Assembly: GCA_965153455.1 (NCBI GenBank)
Contig: OZ234496.1
Coordinates: forward strand, 6,271,207-6,335,206
Length of the DNA stretch: 64,000 nt
DNA from: Sphagnum compactum
Lineage: Eukaryota; Bryophyta; Sphagnopsida; Sphagnales
Direction: 5' to 3'
In this document: piece by piece, positions 1 through 12,800 of the stretch
Layout of the letters: the number at the start of each line of letters is the position of its first letter
How positions within the stretch are numbered: position 1 is the first letter of the stretch
Notes under the pieces: model-generated
What the model was told of the DNA's origin: nothing
Databases searched by the model: none
Seen by the model: only the letters and a program-made list of their open reading frames with translations
Position numbers and translations under genes: made by a program

Positions 1-3000
1 GACTCCTAAAGATTGCCCACACAACATACATCGTAGACCAACAAGAACCATGGTTAAGGATGGGTCAATTTGGCCATCCACATTAAGAAGATGACATGGT
101 GCACGATTGCACACATGGTCCTTCCATGTTTGACCATCTTGGCCCTCCAAAAACAACACCCCTAAAGGTAGAACCATTTGCACACGTAAATAACATGTCT
201 TGCAGTCACATCCAAAGCAGTCAGTGTTGTCTATTGCAAATAAACATAATCACCTTGCTCAAACCTCCGAACCCAAGGTTAATAAACACCTCCACCAATA
301 GTAACATAACACAATGTATCCCAGTGTTGGGCAATTGCCAAATTCTCCATAGCCATAGGCATCACACGTTGGAATAAAGCTACTCGTTATTCACATGCCT
401 GAAGCCACACTGAAAGATCATCCAAATTCACCATTGTAATAACATCATGTCAAATGGAGGCTCATAGCTTGAAATGATGACTAAATAGCAGAAAATATGG
501 TGAAAATGATGTAAGGGAAGCTTATCGACTAAACCTGTATCCCATGGCTAACCATGGTTACTATAGGTCCCAATCCTCAGTATGGCCCTTTTGAAGACCA
601 TACCTATGTAATCCTTGTTTCACCATTTGCATCATTTGTTTGGCTAACCCATTTGCCTCAAGATGGTCTTGAGAAGTAGTTCAAGATTAATCAATGCCTT
701 TTCACACAACTTTTGGAAATCCCCATGAAATTCCGTACTTTAGTTAGTGAGAACTTCAACTATAGCATTAAACCTACTAAACATTTTATCCAAAAATGCA
801 TGTGCAACTCCTTCACTATTATGATCTGCCAAGGGCACCAACTCCAACCACTTAAAGAAATGTTCAATCATAACCAAAACATATTAATTATGTTGAGGTG
901 TCAAATTCAATGGGCTAATCCAAATTATGTCGATAACCCAACCCCATAATTGGCAAAGGTTGTAATTGAGGTGTAGGTGCATTGAACGATGCACAAACTT
1001 GCTCACACACCATACACCAAGAAACAAACTACTAAACTTGTAGTTGCATCCCTCGCCACAAGTATTGTATCTAAAGCAAACTATGTGTATGTCAGATCCC
1101 AAAATGACCTAACTCTTCATGAACATGTCGTATGAGGCTTTCATGTTGTTTTGGGCGGGGAACTACTTGTACTCATCCATTTGTCCACACCTGTAATAAG
1201 GAATTATCCTCCCATCTAAATCACTTGGCCTTGTGCATAATGTGGTCTTATTCTTTAGGTGTTATTCCAATTATAACTTCACCTATTTGTAGATATGCAA
1301 TAACATGTGCATCTTCATGGATGTCCAAGACACCATTGCCTTTTATCTCAATATCCTGATCATTATGCAAATCCGCATATCCATGCGACTATGGGGTACA
1401 TCTCCAAAATGCCCCAACATGGTGCACAAGTATGTAGAGGCATGCCATCCGAGTATTACCTCCAAATCAATATCCCCATGCCAACGAGCTTTAGTGGTAT
1501 CCCTCGTTGGTACTTGGGTTCCGACTCAATCCATTGACATGTTGATTAACCTTACTAGCCTTATGAACAATGTCAAAGTCATACTCCTGCAGGATAAGTG
1601 CCCAACATGCTAATTTTCCTTTGAGCCGATCTGATTCCATCAATAATTTCAAAAGTTGGTGATTTGTAACCAAAGTGAATGGGCTACCATAAACATAATA
1701 CATAAATGAAGAAAATACCTAAACAATTGCGTGACATTCCCCCTCATATGAGCTGTACTTGGCCTTTGTCTTGTTGTTGGACCAATTGGCATATCACTAT
1801 AAAAAAGGGGTGTTTTGCAACTGGCCTTACAACTCAATTTTTGAATTGTAGAGAACATTTGCAACTCATTATATTTATACACCATGAGTGCTAACAGACA
1901 AGTTGCATGAGTTGTAACTCACCATATATGCGTTACAACTCAATTATAACTCCATCAAAATAATTAATTTTCAACTACTATGCAACTCCATTATAACTAC
2001 ACCCATATATCATGCTAAAGTCATTCATTATCATCCATTTATTAAAATCTGACACATGGCACTATGAAGATCTTTGGACAAATTATTTTATTTTCGAAAT
2101 ATTGATTTCCATCATTCGTTATGATTGTTAATGATGGTCCAAGATTATGACACACAACACAATAAAAAAGTTGCCACATGGCATATTAATTGTATTTTTA
2201 AAAATAAAAAAATATTAATATCTATTTTAGTAATTAGGTAGGTCATACATAACCATAAGTAGGTTGGTTGGTAGGTCTTACCTACCTACCTACATAATTA
2301 GGTGAAAAATAGGACCTACTTATTTACCTAAGTAGGTAAGTAGGTAGGAAAGCATGAGATTAAATGAATTAAAGAATAGCCATTAAATTTTATTTTTTAA
2401 TTTTATGTTTTGTCTTTCGGTTAAGCTTTTTTGAACTCATCCCAAAATGGCACTTGTATTTTAATGTGAGAATATAAAAGAATAAGGCTTCTTTATATAG
2501 TTTATAACATGGAATTCAAAGACAGAACATATGGGTTAAATATTTTAATTGTTCCATAGTTGCAAATTGAGTTCCAATTGAATTGCAACTATAACATTTA
2601 AATGCTCAAAGTAGGCCAGATTCAAGGGGAGGGTTCCATTATTTCTAGTGTTTAAATGAAACTTGAACACCTCTTATTGAAGCATCTAACGCATTAAAAA
2701 TTGTCAAAAACATAATAGAATTGAAAAAGTTACGACCCTCCAAAGTAGAGAGGGTCAAGAACAAAAAAAAAAACCACCCAACGTTATAAAAGGCCAATTC
2801 CCAAACACCCAGAAAATCCCTTGTAAGTTGTTTTTTTGCTACTAGAGTTCAAAGATGATTTGTAATACTTCAGGTGGTGTTTTTTTTAACATTTCAAATC
2901 ATTTAAAATTAATAAAAAATAGAAAAATTATGAGGTTTGAAAGTAGGAGGGGTCCAAATAGAAGGATAAATAAATAAAATGTGTTTTGTAAGTTGGAAAG

Positions 3001-5480
3001 TTTTTTTTTTTCTTGTTATTTTTTCATTACTTCTTTTCCTTTGGACTTCAAAGATGATTTCTAGAGCTTTAGGTAACATTCCTATAACATTTTAAATCAC
3101 TCAAAATGAAGCACATATGGTGAAGATGTAAATAATTGATGGATATGTATTTTTATTAAGTTTTAAGTAGTTGTATTATAGTCATAGCATAATTGAATAG
3201 TAGTACTTTAGTAATGGCGCATTAATGACCATACTAATTGTAAATGTATACCATAATGGGTGGTGGAAATGTGGACACGTGGCATGATTGCATGTATGTA
3301 CATTATACACTAGTTGTAACATAATTGTTGTTTAAATGACACATTTACAATAGTTCTAAAGTAGTTGTCACATACAACTACAATGCAATTACTAAAAAAT
3401 TCAAACATGGTTGACTACATATATGTACGATGTGTATAATTATCATATAAAAGACCCATTTTCAACTTACTTTTAACTATAATACAAATAATTGATTTTC
3501 TGATGTGACAATTTATTTATTAATACATCGTATTACTAGGAATATAATGGCACACTAGTTGTAATACTGAAAGGATAGTTGCAGCATAATAGTTGTATAT
3601 GAATTGGTTTTGAATTTTAGTTGCAGGGTAATGTGGTTTCGACAAACATCATTTTTCATAATGTATGCCACCACAAATTCTTGACCATCATCGTAAAATT
3701 GGGTAAGCACAACTCCCAACCCTAAAGTACTCCAATCAGTATGTAATTAGAACGGTCATCTTTGATCGGATGGATCACCTCAAAATGGGGGTTAATGAAA
3801 GCTTGATTTTCAACTTTTGAAAGGTCTACTTTTGTAACTCATCCTAAATGAATTTTTGGTCAATTTATGTTAACAGGGTTAAAGGTTGGTTATGTTACTA
3901 AAGCTTGTCACAAACCTCCGGTAGTAATTACATAAGCCCGAAAAAACTTGAACCAATTGACATTTGTTGGTTGGGGAACCTATGAAATGACCTCAACCTT
4001 GGCCTTCTAAACCCCCAATCCACTTGGATAAATCATGTGACCCAAGTACTCCACCTGAATATGAAAGAACTGACACTTGTTTAGATGAAACTTAAAATTA
4101 TGTTTCTTGAATCATCCAAACACCTCCTAAAAATGGTGCATATGATCTCTTGGGGTCAGGCTAAAAATAATGATGTCATCAATGTAACATTTGGCAAAAC
4201 CGATACCCATCAACACTTGATCCATGAATCTTTAAAATTCTACAAGGGCATTTTTCAAAACAAATGGCAAAAAACTTCCATTGATACAAACAATCCTTCG
4301 CATGGGGATCAATTCCCCAAAATGTTGTCTTGATTTTATCCTTCCTTCAATGGCAACTGATGGTAATTAGACCTTGTGTCCAAGGTACTAAAAACCTTGG
4401 CCTGACCAAGGGCATCAAAGACCTCTTCCATTAGGGGCATGGCATATTTGTCTAAACATGTTTGTTTATTCAATGGACAATAATCCCCACACATGCGGCA
4501 TTTAATCCAATTACCAAAAATGTCCTTTTTAGCTGGCATCATTGTTGTTGAAACATATTCACCCCTAAGTCCAATTCCACCAAACTAGCTTCTAACAACT
4601 ATGATGTTCAAACTTGAACCAAAACTCTCTCCACCTCATTACGCGTGTAAGGTCACCTAAAGATTGGATTATCATCCTCCAATATGATTCGGACCTCTTT
4701 TCCCTATAACTAACCCAATTCCTTCGAATTGAAGGCAAAACATCCAATGAAATTTTGTATTAACCATCATGTTCCATGCACCTCACCTCATGTAACTATT
4801 GGGCTAATCCAGGGGTCCCATGTTTCTATAGTCACTTGTACCTTGGGTTGGGATGATGGAACATTCCGAACATTTGAGGTTAAAGGCATGGCCTGTGATT
4901 ACTATGCAAAATGCGGGAAGGTGCCACCATCTCTTAATGCCCCCACATTACTAAATTCTTGTCCCACACCCATAAATCTCCTTTGGCATCCATGATCCCA
5001 TAATTGCCAATGATGTATTTGTCTTGTTGTAACATCACCCCCCCTTGCATCGACATAGTTGACCCAACAAAAGGTGTAACTAGTAAAAGATTGGGTGGAG
5101 TGGGTGGGTATAAATGGGCAAAACATCTTTGTTTTGCTAAGACCAAACTAAAAATCCATGTGAGGCAGTTGAGATCCATAACTTGCCCCAAAATCCACCT
5201 ACGAGCTCCTTTGGAAATGCCTTGCACAGTTGTGGTGCCAATGCGGAACCCCATGGCATGTTCCCTTTCATCTTTAGTGGGTTCCTCCAAATTAGATGAA
5301 TGGGAGTCCCAAATCATGCTTGGGCCCCCATCCCTAAATGCATGAAAACATGGATGTTAAACGTAAAATTAACCTAGCCTAACAACTTCAATTTGGGCCC
5401 ACCCCCTTGCCCCTTGGAGGACATCCAAAGGGGTGTCACAGTAGAAATTTAACATGCCCCCCTTTCTTGCACTCTCTTCC
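1..5480 (-). mobile_element. Degenerate Ty3/gypsy retrotransposon (pol), interrupted by a CACTA element
   Basis: A decayed Ty3/gypsy polyprotein read leftwards on the minus strand. Reverse transcriptase begins near 4560 with MCGDY, then AKVFSTLD and YHQLPL (4542-4336), and continues to about 4070 in shifted frames with KCYIDDII and VEYLGHMIYP. RNase H follows at about 3760-3664 and resumes at 1791-1491 with FTLVTNHQLLKLLMESDRL and ILQEYDFDIVH. Integrase remnants lie at about 1000-500, with the stretch PLNLTPQHN and then WLELVPLADHNSEGVAHAF. The C-terminal part runs to base 1, so the 3' end is outside the window. Many stops and frameshifts show it is dead. The sequence at 4900-5480 is probably the protease or gag side, but I could not identify a catalytic motif there. 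No LTR could be delimited. The intervening 1795-3663 is a later insertion. Confidence 0.85.
1795..3663. mobile_element. Non-autonomous CACTA element inside the gypsy RNase H domain
   Basis: The left end reads CACTATAAAAAAGGGGTG. The right end, reverse complemented, reads CATTATGAAAAATG, so the fifth-superfamily CACTA signature has one change on that side. TAT is duplicated at 1792-1794 and 3664-3666. Removing 1795-3663 and one TAT rejoins the RNase H reading frame (VVAY followed by ANWSNN), which fixes both borders. Short words of the AGTTGCA / GCAACT type cluster within the outer 200-400 bp at each end, as expected for transposase binding sites. The inside is AT-rich, with GTAG-type microsatellite at about 2235-2350, and carries no coding sequence that I can support. 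Confidence 0.85.
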
Positions 5481-6560
5481 TCCTTAGATATAGTACTCTT
5501 GTTGTGCTACCTTGTCTACACTAGATAGTAATCCCTTTCCTCTTCACGGTATTATTCTCTTACCCTTGCTATATCAAACTTAACCCTAATCTAGTAAATC
5601 ACAACTCATTAAGACTTGCACCCTTCTTCTTCTCTATACCTCCTTCTAGGCAAGACATCTTTCTCCTACCCTATATGAGTCGAATAGTAGCTATTCATCC
5701 TACTCCTACACTACCTTTGTTTCTTGCCACAACAAATCACACCCCTAAAACCAACAATTCATAACCAAAACCTCCCACATACAACTTGTAGCAACTAGAA
5801 ATAATATTTATCAAAAGAAAAAAAAGCTTCACACAAAAAAAGAAAGAAAGTTACATGGGTTATTCAATCTAGTCCTTAGTGGATTTCCTCTCCATCAAGC
5901 TCCTACATTGCTTGAGATACTACTATCCTATCTACTAACAACATTCTTTTTCTCTCTTAACTCTACTCACAACCTTGCTAATCACAAAAAACCTTCCCAC
6001 TTTTTGAGTCTTTTAAAGCTTCTCATATCTTTCTCTACCTTCCTCTAAGGGGTAGACCTCTACTCACTTCCCAAGCCATCCCCTTCCTCAACCTCTTCAT
6101 CATGCTTTTCTACCAAGCCTATTTCAAGATCCCTATACCTCTTTACCCTCACCCATGAATAGAATGCCCACCAAAACCACTTTGAACAGTTGCTAGCACC
6201 ACCACTGATGGTTCCACCTCCAAATCCTCTAGCTTTAGGTCTATACCAATTTTCAATTAAGTACCTATAACACCTGGGAATTCACTAGGTGGGCCTAACA
6301 TGAACATTGTCCGAAAATTGGTATTACATAATTGAGAAACCCAAACCAACAATCATGAAGAATATTTTATTTCTGGAGAACAAATTTTAAAATTAATTAA
6401 TTGTTTCACAAACATTTGTCGAAGCATAATGTTTTGAGCTTGTCCATTAACAAATTAGGGTTATAGTACTAGTGTACTAATATGAAGAATTTTTTCACTG
6501 CACATTGTACATGCATCGTGTTTTTCAAAAAATAATCAATCACATTTTTTTCATCTTTCT
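5481..6560. other. No gene recognised
   Basis: AT-rich sequence with C-rich stretches (about 5450-6200), possibly the remaining 5' part of the gypsy element. I see no conserved protein motif or RNA gene. Confidence 0.4.
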
Positions 6561-6669
6561 CACCAAGGAATCATTTCAAGAACCAAGTTTCCAAGTTGCA
6601 AAAAAAACTTTTAATGCCAAAGTTAGAATTTTGTATGGCTTTTTGTAGGGTTGGGTTGTAAACAAAAGG

Positions 6670-6945
6670 AACTAATGGGATCAAAGGGAAGTTGATGGAA
6701 CAATGAAAACTTGATGGGAACTTTGGGAACAAAAGGATTTTGATGGGAACAAGAGGAATTTGATAGGAAATGTTTGAAAACTTGATGAAAACAAAAAAAA
6801 ATTGATGGGTTATTGATGGGAACAAGAGGAATTTGATAGGAATTGTTTGAAAATTTGATGAGAACAAAAGAATTTTGATGGATTATTGATGAAAACAAGA
6901 GGAATTTGATGGGAACAATGAAAATTTGATGGGAATTCAACCCAC
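6670..6945. repeat. Degenerate minisatellite, TTGATGGGAACA-type units
   Basis: Imperfect repeats of 17-35 bp built on TTGATGGGAACAAGAGGAA and near relatives. The open frames across them are artefacts of the repeat. The sequence from 6946 to 7237 holds nothing I recognise. Confidence 0.7.
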
Positions 6946-7237
6946 TACCATTTCAAAAAATAAGAAACATCCCTTGGGGGCATGTTGGCACCCAATTGGC
7001 CTTCCTCATATGCTTTATCTTAAGGTTCTTTTAGGGACAAGCTATTAGACTAGGATAGGTGTTGCCCATGTATGGAATTGATTTAATCTTGCTAAACTTT
7101 ATTTATAAACACACCAAAGATTTGGAAAATGTACAAAGGAATTAGAAAAAAGAAAAGGGAGAATTTATAGGATGTCAAGTTAGCTCAAGCTAGATGTCAA
7201 AATCTCTCCATGTCAAAAATTGACTGCTTGTAGTAGG

Positions 7238-8040
7238 TCAACAATATTTTTCCATGTCAAAAACTAACTGTTTACATAGGTGGCCGTGGTGATGGGAGGT
7301 GTGTGTTGAAGGGGTGGAAGTTGAAAAATAATTAAGCGTACGGCTACCACCCAACTTAAGATGGAAAATGGTTGCATCGTTTTGTAATAAAATTGAAATT
7401 TTTTGATGAAAAAAAAAACCAAAACAAAAAGATGAAGGGCCTCTAGCATTTTCAAGCTCCAAATGGCATTGGCACAATCATGTAAAAACACATCAACCTG
7501 TTTGTGTAGACATCTGAATACCTTAATTGCTAAAAGGAGGAATTGATCAATGAAGTGTTAGTTGTGATAGTTCCTTTTTTTCGCTTGAGCTACATTGGAA
7601 GTAACAAATCCTTGAATTGCGCAAGATCGAGGAGGTAAATCTATCCGCATTGGGTCAGCAATGACAATATTGGCCAAGGTGCAAATGGTATCTTTGGTGA
7701 ACACAATGTGAACTTGTCAACGAAAGGAATTGAACGTGGTTGAAAGAAGTGCATGTAGTTGTTTTCGTCCCACATGGAAGCCAACATTTTGTGCAATGGT
7801 AACAAAGGTGTCGTGAACTACATCATGGGTTCTTGTGCACTTGTTGCTATGATCGCAATGTAAGAGGTGGATACCCATAAGGTTAATGGGATGTGTGCAT
7901 ACACAATTGTGGGATGGGATAGTCCAAGTCATGTTCGAAGTGTTGTGGAAAAAACTAAGGAAGATAATTGAAAAGCTAGGAAGACTAATCAAATTGTAAG
8001 CCAAGTGCTCACCCCTAGGCCAGAACATGATAAAAGTCAA
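7238..8040 (-). pseudogene. Relic of a retroelement ORF (LINE-like C-terminal region)
   Basis: Three overlapping minus-strand frames together read like the C-terminal part of a plant retroelement polyprotein. 8040-7717 has a Cys/His-containing stretch (IHLLHCDHSNKCTRTHD) followed by HVGRKQLHALLSTTFNSF. 7491-7264 has FLHDCANAIWSL and LPPLQHTPPITTATY. Frameshifts and stops separate these pieces. I recall this block as a repeated, retroelement-associated sequence in plant genomes, but I cannot prove the LINE assignment from the window because no reverse transcriptase motif is preserved. The 8041-8690 stretch beyond it contains only simple sequence. Confidence 0.4.
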
Positions 8041-8692
8041 GCACGATGGGCCTTAGATATCTTGTCAAAGAACATGTCGGAAAGGGTATGATGGTGTAAA
8101 TGTTCCAAGAAGGAATCTTGAAATTGAACCATTTGTTGCCCAATGAGTTATTCAAATGGAAAAAAACACACATGAGCTAGGGGTGGTAAAAGATCACATG
8201 GCGCTTTGAAGTGTTGTTGTGCTAAAGGTTCAAGAAGGAAGGGATGTTGATCAACCATAAACCTAACAACTATGATTAAAGTTATAAGGGCCCAACTCTT
8301 TAAATAAGTTGTTGAGGGGCAATGGTGGTTGTTGGTATGAGCTTGATGCCATTGGAAGTTATTGGGAAAAAGACTTGTTTATGAGCTAAAGGTCCCTTTG
8401 GGCTATCAAAGGATTCTAGATTTAAGAGGTGCCCAAATATTTGAAGAAGGGAGGAATTAAAAAAAAAAAGGGACTCTATGAAAGTGGAGGAGGGAAAAAA
8501 ATTTGCTTAGGGCAAGGAGAAAAAATTAAATGAAACAACTAAAAAGGTTGGTAGATTACATGTGCACGCACATAATCTATTTGCCTCCCTTCCTTTCTGC
8601 TAATGCATTTCAAGGAATAGGCAAACAAAACCCAGGGGTTTTTCACAATCACGTGCGTGCCCCATCTTACATTATTTTCAAAAGAAAAAATT

Positions 8693-9796
8693 AATGCAGT
8701 GGTTAGAATTTCCTTTACAACCCAAAGGTCCTGGTTTTGAAGTTTTTTTTAATTTTTTTTTCATCCACAAATAAAATGGATGAAAATAAATTGGCCTTTG
8801 AAATTTTTTAAAAATTAGTTGTTTAAAAAAAAAAATTCAAAAAGAACCATGTTCCCAAGGGAGCAAAGGCTTAAGTTGCTTCGTGGAACAATCATGTTTT
8901 AGAGGGAAAAAAGGCTTAAGTTGTTCCTCAAGTAACAACCATGTTCCTGAAGCAACAATGCTTAAGTTGTCCCAGGGCACAACCATGTTCTTAGGGGGAA
9001 AAAAAACTTTTTCTCCCTGAGGACATGATTATTCCATAGGGAAAAAAATGCTTAAATTGCTTACTTAAATTCCTTCTCCTTAAGGACATGATTGTTTTTT
9101 GGGAATAAAAGGTTTAAGTTGTTCCCTAGTGCAACTTAAGCTCCTCCTTGGGGACACGATTGTTCCTCAAGGAAAAAAAAAATCCTTGGCGAGAAGAAGC
9201 TTAAGTTCCTCTAGGGAGCAACCATATGCTTGGGGATCAAGGGTTTAAGTTGCCCTAGGAGTAGCCATGTTCCCCGGGGAACAAATGCGTTCGAAATTTT
9301 GTTTGATTGTAACTTCTGCATATGAATTCTAATTGAAATGTTTTGAACTACAAAGTTGTAGCTCTCCTCTAATTCCAACGATAGGTTGCAAGACTATATA
9401 AAAACATACATGAAATAATTGTGATTGCAAAGTGATTCAAAACATATGTTTTTCCAAGGAACTTTGGCCTTTCCTCGGGGAAAGTAAATTGTTCCCCGAG
9501 GAAGGTGCCCTTCTTCCCAAGGAACTTGAGCCCTTCCCCAAGCAAAATTCATTATTTTTTGAGGAAGTTATTTTTTTCACTAAAGAACTTTTCTTATTCC
9601 ATGGGGAATTTGCTTAGGATTAGCATCAATCTTCTTTTCCCTAGGGAAATTATTTCTTAAGGGCAACTAACTTTTAAAAACTATTTAAATGTTCTATGAA
9701 TTTTTTCATTCATTTCGTTTGTTGAAAAAAATAATTGAGAAAATGATTGAACCCTACACCTTTGAGTTGAAAGGAGGATTCTAACCGTTACATCAC
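8693..9796. mobile_element. Fold-back element with tRNA-like inverted ends
   Basis: The left arm (8693-8760) and right arm (9796-9727, inverted) share a run that starts near GTGGTTAGAAT / CGGTTAGAATC, passes AAAGGT, and ends in a GGTTTTGAA / GGGTTCAAT word, followed by T-rich sequence. The arms resemble the A-box and B-box of a tRNA gene, as in tRNA-derived SINE heads, but too degenerately to call a tRNA. Between them lies a degenerate repeat field. No target duplication was identified. Confidence 0.5.
8848..9660. repeat. Degenerate repeats of TTCCC-n-GGGAA type
   Basis: Roughly 35-60 bp units containing GTTCCCNNGGGAAC-like dyads with GCTTAAGTTG between them, for example around 8848, 8915, 8970, 9130, 9200 and 9480-9560. 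The short open frame at 9432-9617 is a by-product of the repeat. Confidence 0.6.
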
Positions 9797-9829
9797 ATGT
9801 TTTTAAAAAAAAAACCTATTGTGTAAGAA

Positions 9830-12800
9830 TATGCTCACACATTATTCATTGTGTGGGTACAAATTTTAAAAATCTGATTTTTTTCATGTTCGGCATTGTA
9901 TTGCAAATGTGTTGAACCCAGTGCTGCATTTAACTCATTGCTACTATTTAGTATTTGCCTACAGAGAGCAGACTTCAACTAAAGTAATTATATTAGGTTG
10001 TTTTTTCAACAAGCTATGATCTCTTGAGCTCCTACTCTTCTCCGGTATTTGTTTTCATGGTGAAATTTCAGTCACTCGGCAATAATAAAAAAGGGGTGTG
10101 AAAGCCCCCAAGGATTTGTTGGGAAAATTTTGACCAAAGTTGCCATGTTTCAAGGTAGAAAGTTCTCAGGTTGCCATATTTAGAGATTGGCTTTTACCTT
10201 GTTGCTAGAACATAGTGGGAATCCTAAAAATTTCAACTTAGGTCTCTGGCCTGTAACCAAATTTGACTAGGCCCTTTTGAAAATAATAGCCAGCCCACCT
10301 ACCTCACAAAATTGACAAACAAAAACCTGTCACTGCCTACAGTTTAGTAGCTAAACTAAGTTCCATTTGGCGGTAATAAATCAGATTTGAAGAAAATAGA
10401 AGAGTGGGTCATCTTTTGATTAGATTTTGCAGGCCTCCCTTAAAAACCAGAGGGAGGTTTTAAAGGGAATCACCATCCTAAAGTGCCTCAAGAGTCTGGA
10501 AGTGATGTTTCAAACTGCTTTAAAAACCCATCAGAAGAAGCAATGCAGAAAACCGAAGATGAAGAGAAAGAGGCGCACGCACACAGATGGTCATTGACAG
10601 GGTAGAAATTCAACCATAGAAGGTGTGAAAGAAGTTGGAGACCAAATAAAAGACTATGGATAATGCCTTGAAAGGATGATACAGAAAGGAATGCTGCCAA
10701 AGAACAAGCTTGAGAGGACACCCCTAGAAGCTATTCCACATTTTATGGCCTGTATTTATTTCAGTATAGATGATAGACAAGTTATCATAGGAAACACATA
10801 ACTTGTTATTGCTCTGCATATCTCCATCAATTCATACATTCACTGATGTGGTCTAATTGTGGCCTTGTTCTAGGGGGGTTTCTATTTAGGCACAAACAGA
10901 GATGCCAGTGCAGACAACCTGATTGAGGACACTTGATTTGATTAACATATAAGGTGAATCCCATAAGATATAATGCACAATTGAACTACATGACAAATTT
11001 TCAGAATACTTTGTTCTAACTATTGTATAGCCACCAAACAGCAAAATACAAAACTGTCCTCTCTGAAATTTTGATCATGGGTCTTCTAGACTGTCTTGAA
11101 CTCAGGAGCTCAAGAATCAAACTATTCAAACATGTTTCAACCATTGAACATTCAGGCTCATATCTCTGTGACTACTACCACTAAATAATAGTATATAAAG
11201 TTATATAACTGTGCATATTGTGGATGTAATGCTTACAAATTGTTTGGAAACCTGGAATGTTTCCAATCTACACTACTATGATAATTGAAGGAGGACCTCC
11301 CAATTCTACAACTTCAGCCCCAAGGCTCCAATGTCCTACAACATTGAAATTTGGCTTCCTGCTTCAGAAGCTGGGCTCTGGAAAGTTGTATCCCAGGTGA
11401 CTTTGTTGCTCAATCCTCATTGAAATCCACTGAATCAGTCACTTGGTTAGCAAAGTGACTCAGCTCAGCCAGTTGCCCTGCATCACAGCTGGGTCAACTG
11501 AGTACAACTCAGATGTAGTAGTTTTACTTTTAACAACCAGCTCAGGAAATTGCCCCAATACACAGGGCAACTAATTATTGCTCCAAAAAAGCAGATTGCT
11601 GCTTGATGTGGACGATGTCGCAGTTCATCTGGGAGAGAGTACACAAATTATCTGGTTGATTCCATGCCCAATCTCATTTGATCATGCTAAAATGTGACAC
11701 CTGTCTAGGATCTGTACATTGGACCTCTATCCTCTGTCTAGACTGTTAGAAATTTGCCTACTTCTTGGCATGCAAATTGCTTAAAACATTGATACTCAAA
11801 CTCACAACGGCAAGATGAATAAATGCCTCAGAGAAAAAAAGACGCCCAAATTTGTTCAACAAGTACAGCAAGAAAAAACTTTGTAATTCTTTTGCTCTCT
11901 GGTCTAGACCTCTAACATTCACCTTAATTAGTGCAAAGCCACTGCACCAATTTGGAAATCTCCTAATACCATGCATGCCACCTGTATATTGACAACACTT
12001 GTTTGAATGTTGACACACATGAATGAGTCTGTTTCAAAACAACAGGCAAATCTGATATGGACCATAATTGCACCAAATTCAAACAAAGTTATGCACCGTT
12101 CTCCACATAACAGACTTCGGGATAGATTAGCACTTCTCTTTCATGACAGAGACCTGATGGAAAGGAGTCCTGGTTGAAGATCAACTCCCATGAACAAGCC
12201 ATATCTTAACCCCAAGCCATGGAACATGCATAGTTGACCACCAACTTTCCATCAATGCCAAAATTCTGCACACACTGAATTTTTCATCATGAAATAGTAA
12301 TGAAAGGCGTCTCTGGAGTGAAAAAACTATTTACAAATAGTCATTGGACAAGTTGTTAGGGTCTGGAAGTTTGGACTCACCTCAAATAAGTCCCAAATAT
12401 TTTCGTCTGGGTTGGGTGAGAAACCACTGTTAATATACACAAACTGCATCCAATCAACCAGAAAACCTCTTCAAGAGTGCAGTGTGAATTTCCATACTAG
12501 GAAATGTTAGGCTGAAAGGCCCCAAACAGAGACATGTCATCCATTCTGTAAAACCTGGGCCACAAATTTGTATCCAAAACACTAACTTATGTGAAACTAT
12601 GAATGCTTCATGGCCAAGGAAACCTAATTTCAGCAATGAATGACTAGATCAAATGAAAAGAAATGCAGAAGAATACAGCTATGGGATCAGAAACAGCCAC
12701 ACTGTTTAAAATCCTTCTCTGGTTAAGAATGCAAGTGTTCAGTGTTCATTCTGCAACATGCAAAAAAATACCATCAGAGTTTTCCATATGGATAACACTA

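Noticed and set aside
8693-8760. A functional tRNA gene
   Set aside because: Only A-box and B-box-like words are present; no cloverleaf, acceptor stem or anticodon arm can be drawn.
11267-11280. CACTACTATGATA as a CACTA terminus
   Set aside because: No subterminal motif cluster and no matching inverted end nearby.
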